DNA of 64,000 bases from Companilactobacillus jidongensis (lineage in GTDB: Bacteria; Bacillota; Bacilli; Lactobacillales; Lactobacillaceae), in NCBI RefSeq assembly GCF_003946575.1, contig NZ_RHOP01000001.1, positions 211,850-275,849 of the forward strand, written 5' to 3'. This document shows positions 16,473-24,292 of this stretch, piece after piece. The notes beneath the pieces are model-generated. The model saw only the letters and a program-made list of their open reading frames with translations, was not told the origin of the DNA and made no database searches. Positions within the stretch are counted from its first letter, which is position 1, and every line of letters begins with the position of its first letter. Position numbers and translations under genes: made by a program.

Positions 16473-17468
16473 ATGGCTACAATTCGTGATATTGCTAAAC
16501 GAGCTTCTGTTTCACCAGCTACTGTTTCCAGAGTTCTCAACAACGATCTGACACTATCTGTGACTGATGATACTCGTGAAAGAATCATTAAAATTGCGGA
16601 AGAAATGAATTATTCCAAAACAAGTAAAAAAAATCAAACTAGAATTGCTCTAGTTCAATGGTATTCAGAGTCCCAAGAACAAGATGATATCTACTATATG
16701 ATGATTCGTGAAGGTATCGAAAAACAAATTCAGAAATTCAACTTTGAGATCATACGTATCTTTAACAATGATTTTTCCACAATTGACGGTGATATCGATG
16801 GAATAATTGCAGTTGGAAAATATAGTTTTCAACAAGTTGACCATATGCAAAAATATTCTAGGAATATCGTTTTCATTGATGACGACCAATTTGCAAATGA
16901 CTTCGATACCGTTCTGACTGATTTCAAATACGGCGTTCAACACGCACTGGACTTCTTCTTAGATCAAGAGATCAGAGATATAGGTATTATATATGGTGAA
17001 GAGAAGTCAACCGATGGACTTAAGACAATCGTCGATAAACGTTTCGATTGTTATAGAGATTACTTAGCTCAAGAAGAACTATTTCAAGAAAAATATTGCT
17101 TTAAGGGCGACTTCACAAAGAAGTCCGGTTATGAGCAGATGAAACTTGCTATCAAGAAGTTAGATACTCTTCCACAGGCATTTTTCATCAGCAATGACCC
17201 GATGTCATCTGGTGCGTTGCAAGCATTACAAGAAGCTCATATTTCAGTTCCTGATGATATTCAAATTTTTAGCTTCAACAATACCTCAGTCGCCAGTTTT
17301 GTTAATCCAGAATTAAGTTCTGTTTCCGTTTCGACGATTCAGATGGGAGCATCTGCAGTACAATTACTCTACGATTTATTGACAAATAAAAATCATGTAC
17401 CGTATAAGTTAGAACTAGCTACTAAATTAGTATTCAGAGATAGTACAAAAAAGGTCGAGAAAAAATAA
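16473..17468 (+). CDS. galR: LacI/GalR-family repressor
   Basis: This DNA-binding regulator of 331 residues has the LacI HTH (ATIRDIAKRASVSPATVSRVLNN) and hinge at residues 2-55. A periplasmic-binding-protein-like effector domain follows (IGIIYGEE, AFFISNDPMSSGALQALQEA, IQIFSFNNTSVASFVNPELSSV). It begins directly at the galT stop, with GAGG in the end of galT as SD. Position as third gene of galKTR, and the LacI-type dyad at the operon's start site, indicate it represses this operon; galactose or a metabolite is the likely inducer. Confidence 0.92.
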   Translation: MATIRDIAKRASVSPATVSRVLNNDLTLSVTDDTRERIIKIAEEMNYSKTSKKNQTRIALVQWYSESQEQDDIYYMMIREGIEKQIQKFNFEIIRIFNNDFSTIDGDIDGIIAVGKYSFQQVDHMQKYSRNIVFIDDDQFANDFDTVLTDFKYGVQHALDFFLDQEIRDIGIIYGEEKSTDGLKTIVDKRFDCYRDYLAQEELFQEKYCFKGDFTKKSGYEQMKLAIKKLDTLPQAFFISNDPMSSGALQALQEAHISVPDDIQIFSFNNTSVASFVNPELSSVSVSTIQMGASAVQLLYDLLTNKNHVPYKLELATKLVFRDSTKKVEKK

Positions 17469-17486
17469 TTTTCTCGACTTTTTTTG
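17454..17486 (+). terminator. galKTR terminator
   Basis: GTCGAGAAAA (17454-17463) pairs with TTTTCTCGAC (17469-17478) around AATAA, then eight T. The stem overlaps the galR stop. Confidence 0.92.
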
Positions 17487-17496
17487 TGTTTTTTAT

Positions 17497-18462
17497 TTAT
17501 GCTTCCAATGACTTAGGATCAAAATCACGGGCAAATTCTGACAGATGAACCAGATTCCTCAAGAATTCATGTGTTGTTGCTTCGTAATGATATTTAAGTC
17601 CTAATTCATAAATATAACCGTTGATATAGTCAACTTCAGTCGGACGACCTTTTGACATATCTTGATACATTGATGGGAAGTGTAATGGATTGGTATCAGT
17701 ACTTACGTATTTAATAGTCTGCCATTCTTCCTCACGTGTATTTAACAGTTTAATTCCAGCACGTTCACATACATCAAATGCTTCATTGATAAGTTGTCGT
17801 CCTAATTTTTCAGCAGTTGGTCCCTGAATATACTCGCCCATTTGGATTTCAAACATTGTACATAATGTATTGATAACAGAATTAAAAATAACCTTTGCCA
17901 TCAATGTTCCTAAGAAATTAGTGGTCAATGTTGGATTCAAGTTAGCTTTAGTAAATTCATCAACAATTTGATTCGTTGTATCGTCAGGTTTTTCAGTCTG
18001 ATTAGCCATATGCATGCTGCCGGCCCCGGACGCACCAATGAAGTCAACATCACCGGCGGCATTCAAAACAGTCCCGATCAAAGCCGTTCCACCAATTACT
18101 TTTTCGGGTTTAAAATATTTATTTATTTTTTCAATATGACCCATCCCATTCATAGGTGAAACGACATATTGATGATCCTTGAAACTACCTGCTGTACGTT
18201 TCAGGGCATCTTCTAATTGCATTTGTTTGGTGAAGACAATCCAGACATCGGGATTGCCTTCGTAATCTTCTGGAGAATAAATGTTGACGGGCACTAAGTG
18301 TTTATCTTTACCATCTCTGGATACATAAACTCCGTTCTGTTCTTTAATTTTATTGATCTGATCATCCCAGATTTCAACGAAATCTACTGGGAAACCAGCC
18401 TGCTGTAGTAAAATTCCATATCGCAGGCCCATTGCTCCTGCTCCTAAAACTGCGTATTTCAT
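17497..18462 (-). CDS. PanE/ApbA-family 2-oxoacid reductase (probable D-2-hydroxyacid dehydrogenase)
   Basis: This NADPH- or NADH-dependent enzyme of 321 residues starts at the ATG at 18462 (GGAGG upstream); the frame to 18477 includes that SD. The nucleotide-binding motif is YAVLGAGAMGLRYG. Catalytic landmarks are the Lys in FTKQMQ and the helical C-domain (AKVIFNSVINTLCTM, FPSMYQDMSKGRPTEVDYINGYI). It would ordinarily be called ketopantoate reductase, but members in lactococci and enterococci reduce branched-chain 2-oxo acids to D-hydroxy acids. Its divergent neighbours are a branched-chain aminotransferase and L-HicDH, and no pantothenate gene is nearby, so I favour the hydroxyacid role. 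Confidence 0.85.
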   Translation of the reverse strand: MKYAVLGAGAMGLRYGILLQQAGFPVDFVEIWDDQINKIKEQNGVYVSRDGKDKHLVPVNIYSPEDYEGNPDVWIVFTKQMQLEDALKRTAGSFKDHQYVVSPMNGMGHIEKINKYFKPEKVIGGTALIGTVLNAAGDVDFIGASGAGSMHMANQTEKPDDTTNQIVDEFTKANLNPTLTTNFLGTLMAKVIFNSVINTLCTMFEIQMGEYIQGPTAEKLGRQLINEAFDVCERAGIKLLNTREEEWQTIKYVSTDTNPLHFPSMYQDMSKGRPTEVDYINGYIYELGLKYHYEATTHEFLRNLVHLSEFARDFDPKSLEA

Positions 18463-18491
18463 AGTGTGCGCCTCCATTTATTGATTACTGG

Positions 18492-18522
18492 CAATTATTA
18501 GACAAATTATAATAATTGTCAA
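18492..18522 (-). promoter_or_regulatory. Promoter of the PanE-like gene with a 9-bp inverted repeat
   Basis: On the minus strand TTGACA (18522-18517) is followed after 17 bp by AATAAT (18499-18494). A perfect dyad, CAATTATTA-N9-TAATAATTG (18492-18518), spans the spacer and -10, a good place for a repressor. Confidence 0.55.
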
Positions 18523-18551
18523 CGTATTTTTAATCTTTTTCTTAGATATGG

Positions 18552-18581
18552 TTGACTTGCCATTAGTACAAGCACTATCAT
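18552..18581 (+). promoter_or_regulatory. Promoter of the branched-chain aminotransferase
   Basis: TTGACT (18552-18557) and TATCAT (18576-18581) are 18 bp apart, about 45 bp upstream of the gene. Confidence 0.65.
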
Positions 18582-18627
18582 ACAAATTAACTTAAAATTT
18601 ATTTTTTTAATAAAGGAGAGATTTTTT

Positions 18628-19659
18628 ATGGCAAAAGCAGATGCATCAAAACTAGATTGGAATAACTTAGGATTCGAATATATGGACTTACCATATCGAT
18701 ATACAGCCCATTGGAAAGACGGTGCTTGGCAGGACGGCGGTCTTACCGAAAACAGTACTCTCCCATTAAACGAAGCAGCCGTTGTACTTCATTACGGCCA
18801 AGGCGCCTTTGAAGGTATGAAAGCTTATCGTACTCCCGACAACAAAATTCAATTGTTTAGACCCGACCGTAACGCATCACGTTTAAAGAATTCAGCTGAA
18901 AGACTACTTATGCCAGTATTCCCCGAAGATAAGTTTGTCGATGCTGTCAAAGAAGTTGTTAAAGCTAATGCTGACTTCGTTCCACCATATGGTACAGGTG
19001 GAACACTGTATATCCGTCCACTTCTTATTGGATCAGGTTCTACAATCGGCGTTCATGCAGCACCAGAATACACCTTTACAATCTTTGCAATGCCAGTTGG
19101 TAGTTACTTCAAAGGTGGCATGACACCAGTCAACTTCACTACATCACAATACGATCGTGCTGCTCACAAGGGTACTGGCCAATCCAAAGTTGGTGGTAAC
19201 TACGCTGCATCTCTATTGCCAGGTGAAAAAGCTCATAAAGATGGATTCGCCGACTGTGTCTATCTTGACCCAGTCAACCATAAGAAAATTGAAGAAGTTG
19301 GATCTGCTAACTTCTTTGGTATTACTAAGGACAACGTCTTCGTAACACCTAAGTCACCATCGATCCTCCCATCAATCACTAAGTATTCATTACTATGGCT
19401 CGCTGAACATCGTCTTGGATTAGGAACAGAAGAAGGCGACGTTTATATCGATCAACTTGACCGCTTCAAAGAAGCTGGAGCTTGTGGTACAGCTGCCGTT
19501 ATCTCTCCCATAGGTGGTCTGGAACACAATGGCGACCTCCACGTCTTCTATAGTGAAACAGAAGTCGGACCCGTTACTAAGAAACTTTACGATGAACTAA
19601 CAGGCATTCAATTTGGTACTGTTGAGGCGCCTGAAGGTTGGATTCAAGTCGTAGAATAG
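18628..19659 (+). CDS. ilvE: Branched-chain amino-acid aminotransferase
   Basis: This PLP enzyme of 343 residues interconverts Leu, Ile and Val with their 2-oxo acids, using 2-oxoglutarate/glutamate. It is the fold-IV BCAT type. LHYGQGAFEGMKAYR is the substrate-loop start, the PLP lysine lies in GQSKVGGNYAASL, and EVGSANFFGI and GACGTAAVISPIG are the phosphate-binding loops. The SD AAGGAGAG fits. In lactobacilli, which usually lack branched-chain synthesis, it starts leucine catabolism. The next gene reduces the product 2-oxoisocaproate, so the two form a pathway. Confidence 0.95.
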   Translation: MAKADASKLDWNNLGFEYMDLPYRYTAHWKDGAWQDGGLTENSTLPLNEAAVVLHYGQGAFEGMKAYRTPDNKIQLFRPDRNASRLKNSAERLLMPVFPEDKFVDAVKEVVKANADFVPPYGTGGTLYIRPLLIGSGSTIGVHAAPEYTFTIFAMPVGSYFKGGMTPVNFTTSQYDRAAHKGTGQSKVGGNYAASLLPGEKAHKDGFADCVYLDPVNHKKIEEVGSANFFGITKDNVFVTPKSPSILPSITKYSLLWLAEHRLGLGTEEGDVYIDQLDRFKEAGACGTAAVISPIGGLEHNGDLHVFYSETEVGPVTKKLYDELTGIQFGTVEAPEGWIQVVE

Positions 19660-19734
19660 AGCATGATAACTAGTTTAAGATAATATCTTTAACTTCCACA
19701 AACACATAAAATTAAATAAAAAGGAATCAATAAA

Positions 19735-20652
19735 ATGAGAAAATTTGGAATCATCGGTGTCGGACACGTTGGTGTTACCGTCGCCTACACCCTAGTAACC
19801 AAAGGAATTGCAGACGAACTAGTTTTGATCGACAAAAAAGAAGACAAGGCCATCTCTGAGCAACTCGACTTACAAGATGCTCAAGCCCGGTTGGATACCA
19901 GCACAGTCATCAAGATTCAGGATTACTCCGAACTAAAGGACGCCGACATTCTATTCTTAACTGCTGGGAAAGTTGATGCTGCCAAAGAAACCGGCAATCG
20001 TTGGGCAGAATTTGAATATACCAACGCTATCGTCAAAGAGGTTGCTCCTAAGATCAAAGCTTCTGGTTTCAATGGTATCGTGATCGACACAACTAACCCT
20101 TGTGATGCCATCACGCAATATCTCCAGAAGTCAGCTGGTCTAACAACTACTCAAGTTATGGGTACAGGTACATTTCTTGATACAGCTAGAATGCAACGTG
20201 TTGTCGCTGAACAATTTGGTGCCAATTCTAAGAATGTTACTGGTTATACTCTTGGTGAACATGGTGATTCTCAATTCGTAGCTTGGTCAGGTGTTCGCGT
20301 CAACAACCATTCCCTAGTTGAATTTGCTAAGCAACAAGGCAAAGATCTCAACTATGATGATCTTGAAGAAGAAATCAGAAAAGGTGGCTGGGCCGTTTAT
20401 CAAGGTAAAGGTTATACAAGTTTTGGTATCGCAACTTGTGCTGTTAAATTAGCTCAAGCTGTTCTATCCGATGCTCAATTTGAATGTCCCGTATCCTGTT
20501 ACAACGAAGAATTCGATACATACATCGGTCAACCTGCCGTCATTGGTAAGCATGGTGTAGAATTTGTTAACGAAATCAAATTAACTGATGAAGAAAAAAC
20601 TAAATTCAAGAATTCAGCTGAAACCATTAAAGAAAAATTTGCAACAATGTAA
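19735..20652 (+). CDS. hicD: L-2-hydroxyisocaproate dehydrogenase
   Basis: This NAD-dependent enzyme of 305 residues is in the lactate/malate dehydrogenase family and reduces branched-chain 2-oxo acids to L-2-hydroxy acids. The Rossmann motif is IIGVGHVGVTVAY, the catalytic histidine is in LGEHGDSQFVAWS and the substrate Arg is in TFLDTARMQR. The active-site loop region (GNRWAEFEYTNAIV) is longer than and unlike true L-LDH, and matches the L-HicDH of Weissella/Lactobacillus. It lies 75 bp after ilvE. Its job is redox disposal: 2-oxoisocaproate to L-hydroxyisocaproate with NADH oxidation. Confidence 0.9.
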   Translation: MRKFGIIGVGHVGVTVAYTLVTKGIADELVLIDKKEDKAISEQLDLQDAQARLDTSTVIKIQDYSELKDADILFLTAGKVDAAKETGNRWAEFEYTNAIVKEVAPKIKASGFNGIVIDTTNPCDAITQYLQKSAGLTTTQVMGTGTFLDTARMQRVVAEQFGANSKNVTGYTLGEHGDSQFVAWSGVRVNNHSLVEFAKQQGKDLNYDDLEEEIRKGGWAVYQGKGYTSFGIATCAVKLAQAVLSDAQFECPVSCYNEEFDTYIGQPAVIGKHGVEFVNEIKLTDEEKTKFKNSAETIKEKFATM

Positions 20653-20675
20653 TATTAGATAATTAATGAGCCAAA

Positions 20676-20710
20676 AAAAGCGTTGATGAAAAAAATTCAT
20701 CAACGCTTTT
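20676..20710. terminator. Bidirectional intrinsic terminator
   Basis: AAAAGCGTTGATGAA (20676-20690) and TTCATCAACGCTTTT (20696-20710) form a perfect 15-bp stem with an A5 loop. It is shared by hicD (+) and the copper ATPase (-). Confidence 0.95.
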
Positions 20711-20712
20711 TA

Positions 20713-22638
20713 CTATGCAATTTTTACTTTGCTTGTAATCTTAGCTTTATTCAACAGCATCGAACTAGTTACAACCGACAATGAACTGAATGCCATTGCC
20801 AAGCCAGCTAATTCAGGGCTTAGACTCAAGCCGATACCGTAGAATATTCCGGCAGCGACTGGAATTCCTAGAACATTGTAGACGAAGGCCCAGAATAAGT
20901 TCAGCTTAATTCGATTGAATGTCTTCTTGCTCAAGGCAAGTGCACGATCAACATCCCTCAGGTCATTCTTAACCAAGACAATACCACCAGATTCAATAGC
21001 AATGTCTGTACCTGAACCCATAGCAATTCCGACATCAGCAACCGTCAAAGCTGGAGCATCATTGATTCCATCTCCAACAAAAGCAACCTTACCATCTTGT
21101 TGCAATGCCTTGACGTGATCAGCTTTGTCACTAGGCAAAACATCTGCAATAACTGAATCAATCCCAACTTGTGAAGCAATCGCTTCAGCAACAAGCTGAT
21201 TATCACCAGTCAACATCACAGTCTTTAACCCACGAGCCTTGAGATCTGCAATAGCTTCTTTAGAGGTTTCCTTAGGAGCGTCTTGGATAGCAATTAATCC
21301 GATAACTTTGTTTTCAACTCCAACAAAAACTACTGTCTTAGTTTCTTGTTGAAGTTTAACAACTTGTCGCTGTAATGAATCGTCAATCTTAACGTCTGCT
21401 AATAATTTGTCATTACCAACAAAGGCGCGTTGACCGTCAATCAAGGCTTCTACACCCTTACCTTCGATAGCTTTGAATTCACTAACTTTTGGTACAGTAA
21501 TATTTTCCTTGTCAGCCTTCTTAACAATAGCTGAAGCCAGAGGATGTTCAGAAGATTGTTCCAACCCTGTTGCAAATGACAATACAGTTTTTTCATCACC
21601 AACAATATCAGTAACTTCAGGTTTACCAACTGTAATCGTACCAGTCTTATCGAAGACAACTGTCTTAACGTCATTAACTGCTTCCAAAACTTCACCATTC
21701 TTAATCAAAATACCCATTCTTGCGGAACGACCAGTACCAACCATTAAAGCAGTCGGTGTTGCTAATCCTAAGGCACAAGGACAAGCAATAACCATCACCG
21801 ACACTGCGAAAATCAAGGAACTAGCTATTGAAGCACCAAGGAATACGTACCAAACTATAAACGTTAAGATAGAAATAATCATAACTGCAGGAACAAAAAT
21901 GTCCGAGACTTTATCAGTTAAATTTTGAATTGGAGCATGACTGTTTTGAGCTTTTTTAACTAATTCAACAATTTGTGACAACATCGTATCATCACCGACT
22001 TTTTCAGCTCTAAACATAAAAGTACCATTACTATTGATTGTCGAACCAATAACTTTGTCACCAGTTTTCTTATCAACTGGCATGCTTTCACCGGTAACCA
22101 TGGATTCATCGATAGTTGATGTTCCTTCTGTAATAGTTCCATCGACTGCCACTTTTTGTCCAGGTTTTACACGAACGATATCTCCGACAACAACTTCAGA
22201 TAATGGAATTTTGACAAGTTGACCGTCACGCATAACTTCAGCGTCTTTAGCTTGTAAATCAACTAACTTCTCAACAGCATTTGAAGCATTATTTCTCATT
22301 CGCTCTTCAAATACTTGTCCTAATAGAACAAATGTTGTAACAAAAGCAGCACTCTCGAAGAATACCGCTTGTCCAGTCATCATGGCGTAGATACTGTAAA
22401 CATATGCTGTTACCGTTCCAATAGCGACTAGAGTATCCATATTGGAATGATGCTTAGTAAAAGATGCCCAAGCACTCTGCCAGAATGGACGTGCTGAAAC
22501 TAGCATTACAACGGTTGTTAAAATCAATTGGGTCCAATTACCACCTGGAAGCATCCAACCAAATGGCATCAAAATCATATTGGCTAACATTGGAAGTGAA
22601 AAAATTAATGAGATCCAAAAACGTTTTGTGATAGTCAT
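20713..22638 (-). CDS. Copper-exporting P-type ATPase lacking N-terminal metal-binding domain
   Basis: This membrane P1B-type ATPase of 641 residues drives Cu+ out of the cytoplasm. Motifs in order: TGES (182-185), CPC in the metal-channel helix (286-288), phosphorylation site DKTGT (D330), SSEHPLAS and GDGINDAPAL. The last helices carry the Cu+-type residues NLFWAFVYN and MAFSSLSVVTSS, placing it in P1B-1. The protein begins straight at the first helix (KRFWISLIFSLPML), with no HMA (CxxC) domain and no His-rich tail. Its ATG overlaps the stop of the cupredoxin gene by one base, so they are cotranslated. The window contains no CopZ-type chaperone. Confidence 0.93.
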   Translation of the reverse strand: MTITKRFWISLIFSLPMLANMILMPFGWMLPGGNWTQLILTTVVMLVSARPFWQSAWASFTKHHSNMDTLVAIGTVTAYVYSIYAMMTGQAVFFESAAFVTTFVLLGQVFEERMRNNASNAVEKLVDLQAKDAEVMRDGQLVKIPLSEVVVGDIVRVKPGQKVAVDGTITEGTSTIDESMVTGESMPVDKKTGDKVIGSTINSNGTFMFRAEKVGDDTMLSQIVELVKKAQNSHAPIQNLTDKVSDIFVPAVMIISILTFIVWYVFLGASIASSLIFAVSVMVIACPCALGLATPTALMVGTGRSARMGILIKNGEVLEAVNDVKTVVFDKTGTITVGKPEVTDIVGDEKTVLSFATGLEQSSEHPLASAIVKKADKENITVPKVSEFKAIEGKGVEALIDGQRAFVGNDKLLADVKIDDSLQRQVVKLQQETKTVVFVGVENKVIGLIAIQDAPKETSKEAIADLKARGLKTVMLTGDNQLVAEAIASQVGIDSVIADVLPSDKADHVKALQQDGKVAFVGDGINDAPALTVADVGIAMGSGTDIAIESGGIVLVKNDLRDVDRALALSKKTFNRIKLNLFWAFVYNVLGIPVAAGIFYGIGLSLSPELAGLAMAFSSLSVVTSSMLLNKAKITSKVKIA

Positions 22639-22910
22639 TAGGAAACAACCACCTTCCCAAACATCATGTCCATACCGCAGCTGAAGTCATATTCACCAGC
22701 TTTGTCAGTTGATACCTCAACTGTCTTAGTCACATTAATAGGAAGATCTTCCTCAAAACCTAATTCTTTTGAATGAACAACGTCCAAACAACCTTGTTCA
22801 TTAGTTCTAGTAAATGAGATTTTAGCTGGAACGCCTTGTTTCAAATTAACAACATTTGGCTTGTATCCTCCAGCAACTTCTACTTTAACTTCTTGTGTAT
22901 TTTCATTCAT
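22638..22910 (-). CDS. Cytosolic cupredoxin-like copper-binding protein
   Basis: The protein has 90 residues from the ATG at 22910 (AGGATG about eight bases upstream; in-frame ATGs at 22925 and 22919 are alternatives). It is a single cupredoxin-like beta domain: VEVAGGYKPNVVNLKQGVPA, then cysteine GCLDVV, LPIN and the closing SCGMDMMFGKVVV, which groups Cys and Met ligands. There is no signal peptide or membrane helix, so it should be cytosolic. It is translationally coupled to the HMA-less copper ATPase, which suggests it hands copper to the pump in place of an HMA domain or CopZ. That role is inference. Confidence 0.85.
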   Translation of the reverse strand: MNENTQEVKVEVAGGYKPNVVNLKQGVPAKISFTRTNEQGCLDVVHSKELGFEEDLPINVTKTVEVSTDKAGEYDFSCGMDMMFGKVVVS

Positions 22911-23046
22911 AATATTCATCCTCATCCTTCATAAACGAGTTAAAAAGTCAGATTTCTGTGCTTGCTAAGATTAGTGATAATAGTACTACGTGGCACTCTC
23001 TCTAATCTAGCCGATGCTCTCCCAACTTTTTTCACTCTCTCTTTTT

Positions 23047-23418
23047 TTATTTAACAATAACTTTTCCATGAAACATGTCCATACCACAAGCCCACTGATA
23101 TTCACCGGGATTGGTGGTATCTATTTTAATTTGTTGCTCTTCATTAATTGGCAATGCTTGATTGATACCGAAATCTGAGAAGACTACTCGGTCCAAACAA
23201 CTTGATTTATCTTTTCTAGTAAAGTTGAGAATTGCTGGAACACCTTGCTTCAAGACAACCGTTTCAGGTGAATAACCACCATTGACCTCTACATTAATAC
23301 TTTGTGAATCATTCGCTACATCGGCTGATACTTCAGCTACTTCATGCTTGCCGAAGAACCACCAAACAATAAATCCTATAATCGCTAAACCGCCTATTAG
23401 AACTATGATCTTTGTCAA
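23047..23418 (-). CDS. Membrane-anchored cupredoxin-like protein
   Basis: The protein has 123 residues from TTG at 23418, preceded by GAGGGG at six bases; the frame to 23457 runs across the CopY-like box and is not favoured. One N-terminal membrane helix (IIVLIGGLAIIGFIVWWFFG) is followed by an extracytoplasmic cupredoxin domain. This domain resembles the neighbouring cytosolic one: VNGGYSPETVVLKQGVPA, SCLDRV, LPIN, ACGMDMFHGKVIV. The two genes look like an old duplication with one copy gaining an anchor. It is first gene after the CopY-like promoter. A role in binding copper outside the membrane is likely. Confidence 0.85.
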   Translation of the reverse strand: MTKIIVLIGGLAIIGFIVWWFFGKHEVAEVSADVANDSQSINVEVNGGYSPETVVLKQGVPAILNFTRKDKSSCLDRVVFSDFGINQALPINEEQQIKIDTTNPGEYQWACGMDMFHGKVIVK

Positions 23419-23441
23419 AATAATCCCCTCGTCTTTCTTGT

Positions 23442-23493
23442 TTACAATTGTAATCATTAGTTACATTTTATTCTTGGTGTCTACATTTGTCAA
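23442..23493 (-). promoter_or_regulatory. Copper-responsive promoter with two CopY-like boxes
   Basis: On the minus strand TTGACA (23493-23488), 17 bp, TAAAAT (23470-23465). One perfect cop box (TTACAATTGTAA, 23442-23453) lies just downstream of the start point. A second with one mismatch (TACATTTGTC on plus, 23482-23491) overlaps the -35. CopY recognises TACANNTGTA. Confidence 0.85.
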
Positions 23494-23510
23494 CAAGAAT
23501 ATTCTACAAA

Positions 23511-23543
23511 ATAAAATAGCCACATCCTATTAGGGATATGACT
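23511..23543 (-). terminator. Terminator of the sulfonate-type ABC operon
   Basis: On the minus strand AGTCATATCC pairs with GGATGTGGCT (23543-23534 with 23527-23518, two G.U pairs), followed by an A/T-rich ATTTTATTTT run. Confidence 0.65.
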
Positions 23544-23551
23544 AAGTTTTT

Positions 23552-24292
23552 CTAAATTATTTGTTTCAAAATATCGTTCTTGTATTTCATATATTCAGCA
23601 TCGATCTCAGCTGAATCAATATTGAAATATGGATTATCAATTACTTTGATCGGTATACCTTTGTCTGGAGTCATGATAGCGATACGATTACCCAATTTAA
23701 TTGCCTCGTCGATATCATGAGTGATGATAAAGAACGTCAAATGCAATGATTTCCACAAATCCAACACAACATTATGAATATCATTGCGAGTAAACTCATC
23801 CAAAGCACCAAACGATTCATCGAACATAACCACTTGTGGTTGATTTGCCAAGGCACGAGCGATTGCCACACGTTGGCGCATCCCTCCAGATAAAGAAAAG
23901 ACATACTCATTCTTCTTGTCAGCTAATTGCACCTGATCCAGTAAAGTACTTACCCGAGATTCGATCTTCAATTTATCGAAATGTCGCATCTTTAAACCAA
24001 AGCCAATATTATCCGCTACGTTTAACCACGGATAAAGTGCGTTATTTTGAAACACAACTCCAAGTTTCCAATTAGGACCAGTGACTGGTTCGTCATTTAA
24101 TAGCACTTCACCAGAAGTCGGCTGGAGATACCCAGCAATTGTATTGAGCAATGTGCTTTTACCGCATCCAGATTTACCAATGACGGTCATGATTTCCCCA
24201 CGATTGATGTCCAGATTGAGGGCATCCAAAGTCGATTCATCAGCCCCCGGATAAGTGAGTGTCAGATTTTTTACTTCGATTATTTTTTCCAC
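23552..24292 (-). CDS. ABC transporter ATP-binding protein, nitrate/sulfonate/taurine type
   Basis: This cytoplasmic ATPase of 246 residues has Walker A GKSGCGKST, Q-loop VVFQNNALYPWLNV, signature LSGGMRQRVAIARAL and Walker B VVMFDESFGALDEF (the usual DEP is DES here), then FFIITHDIDEA. The start is GTG at 24292, directly after the stop of the binding-protein gene, with GGGGGA as SD. It groups with SsuB/TauB. It is last in the three-gene operon, so the unit is permease, binding protein, ATPase. Substrate is probably a small organosulfur compound, judged from the sulfur genes upstream. Confidence 0.9.
   Translation of the reverse strand: MEKIIEVKNLTLTYPGADESTLDALNLDINRGEIMTVIGKSGCGKSTLLNTIAGYLQPTSGEVLLNDEPVTGPNWKLGVVFQNNALYPWLNVADNIGFGLKMRHFDKLKIESRVSTLLDQVQLADKKNEYVFSLSGGMRQRVAIARALANQPQVVMFDESFGALDEFTRNDIHNVVLDLWKSLHLTFFIITHDIDEAIKLGNRIAIMTPDKGIPIKVIDNPYFNIDSAEIDAEYMKYKNDILKQII

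Noticed and set aside
22926..23046. Possible extra regulator or small gene between the two cupredoxin genes
   Set aside because: No ORF, no CopY box and no clear hairpin; probably just a leader for the second gene.
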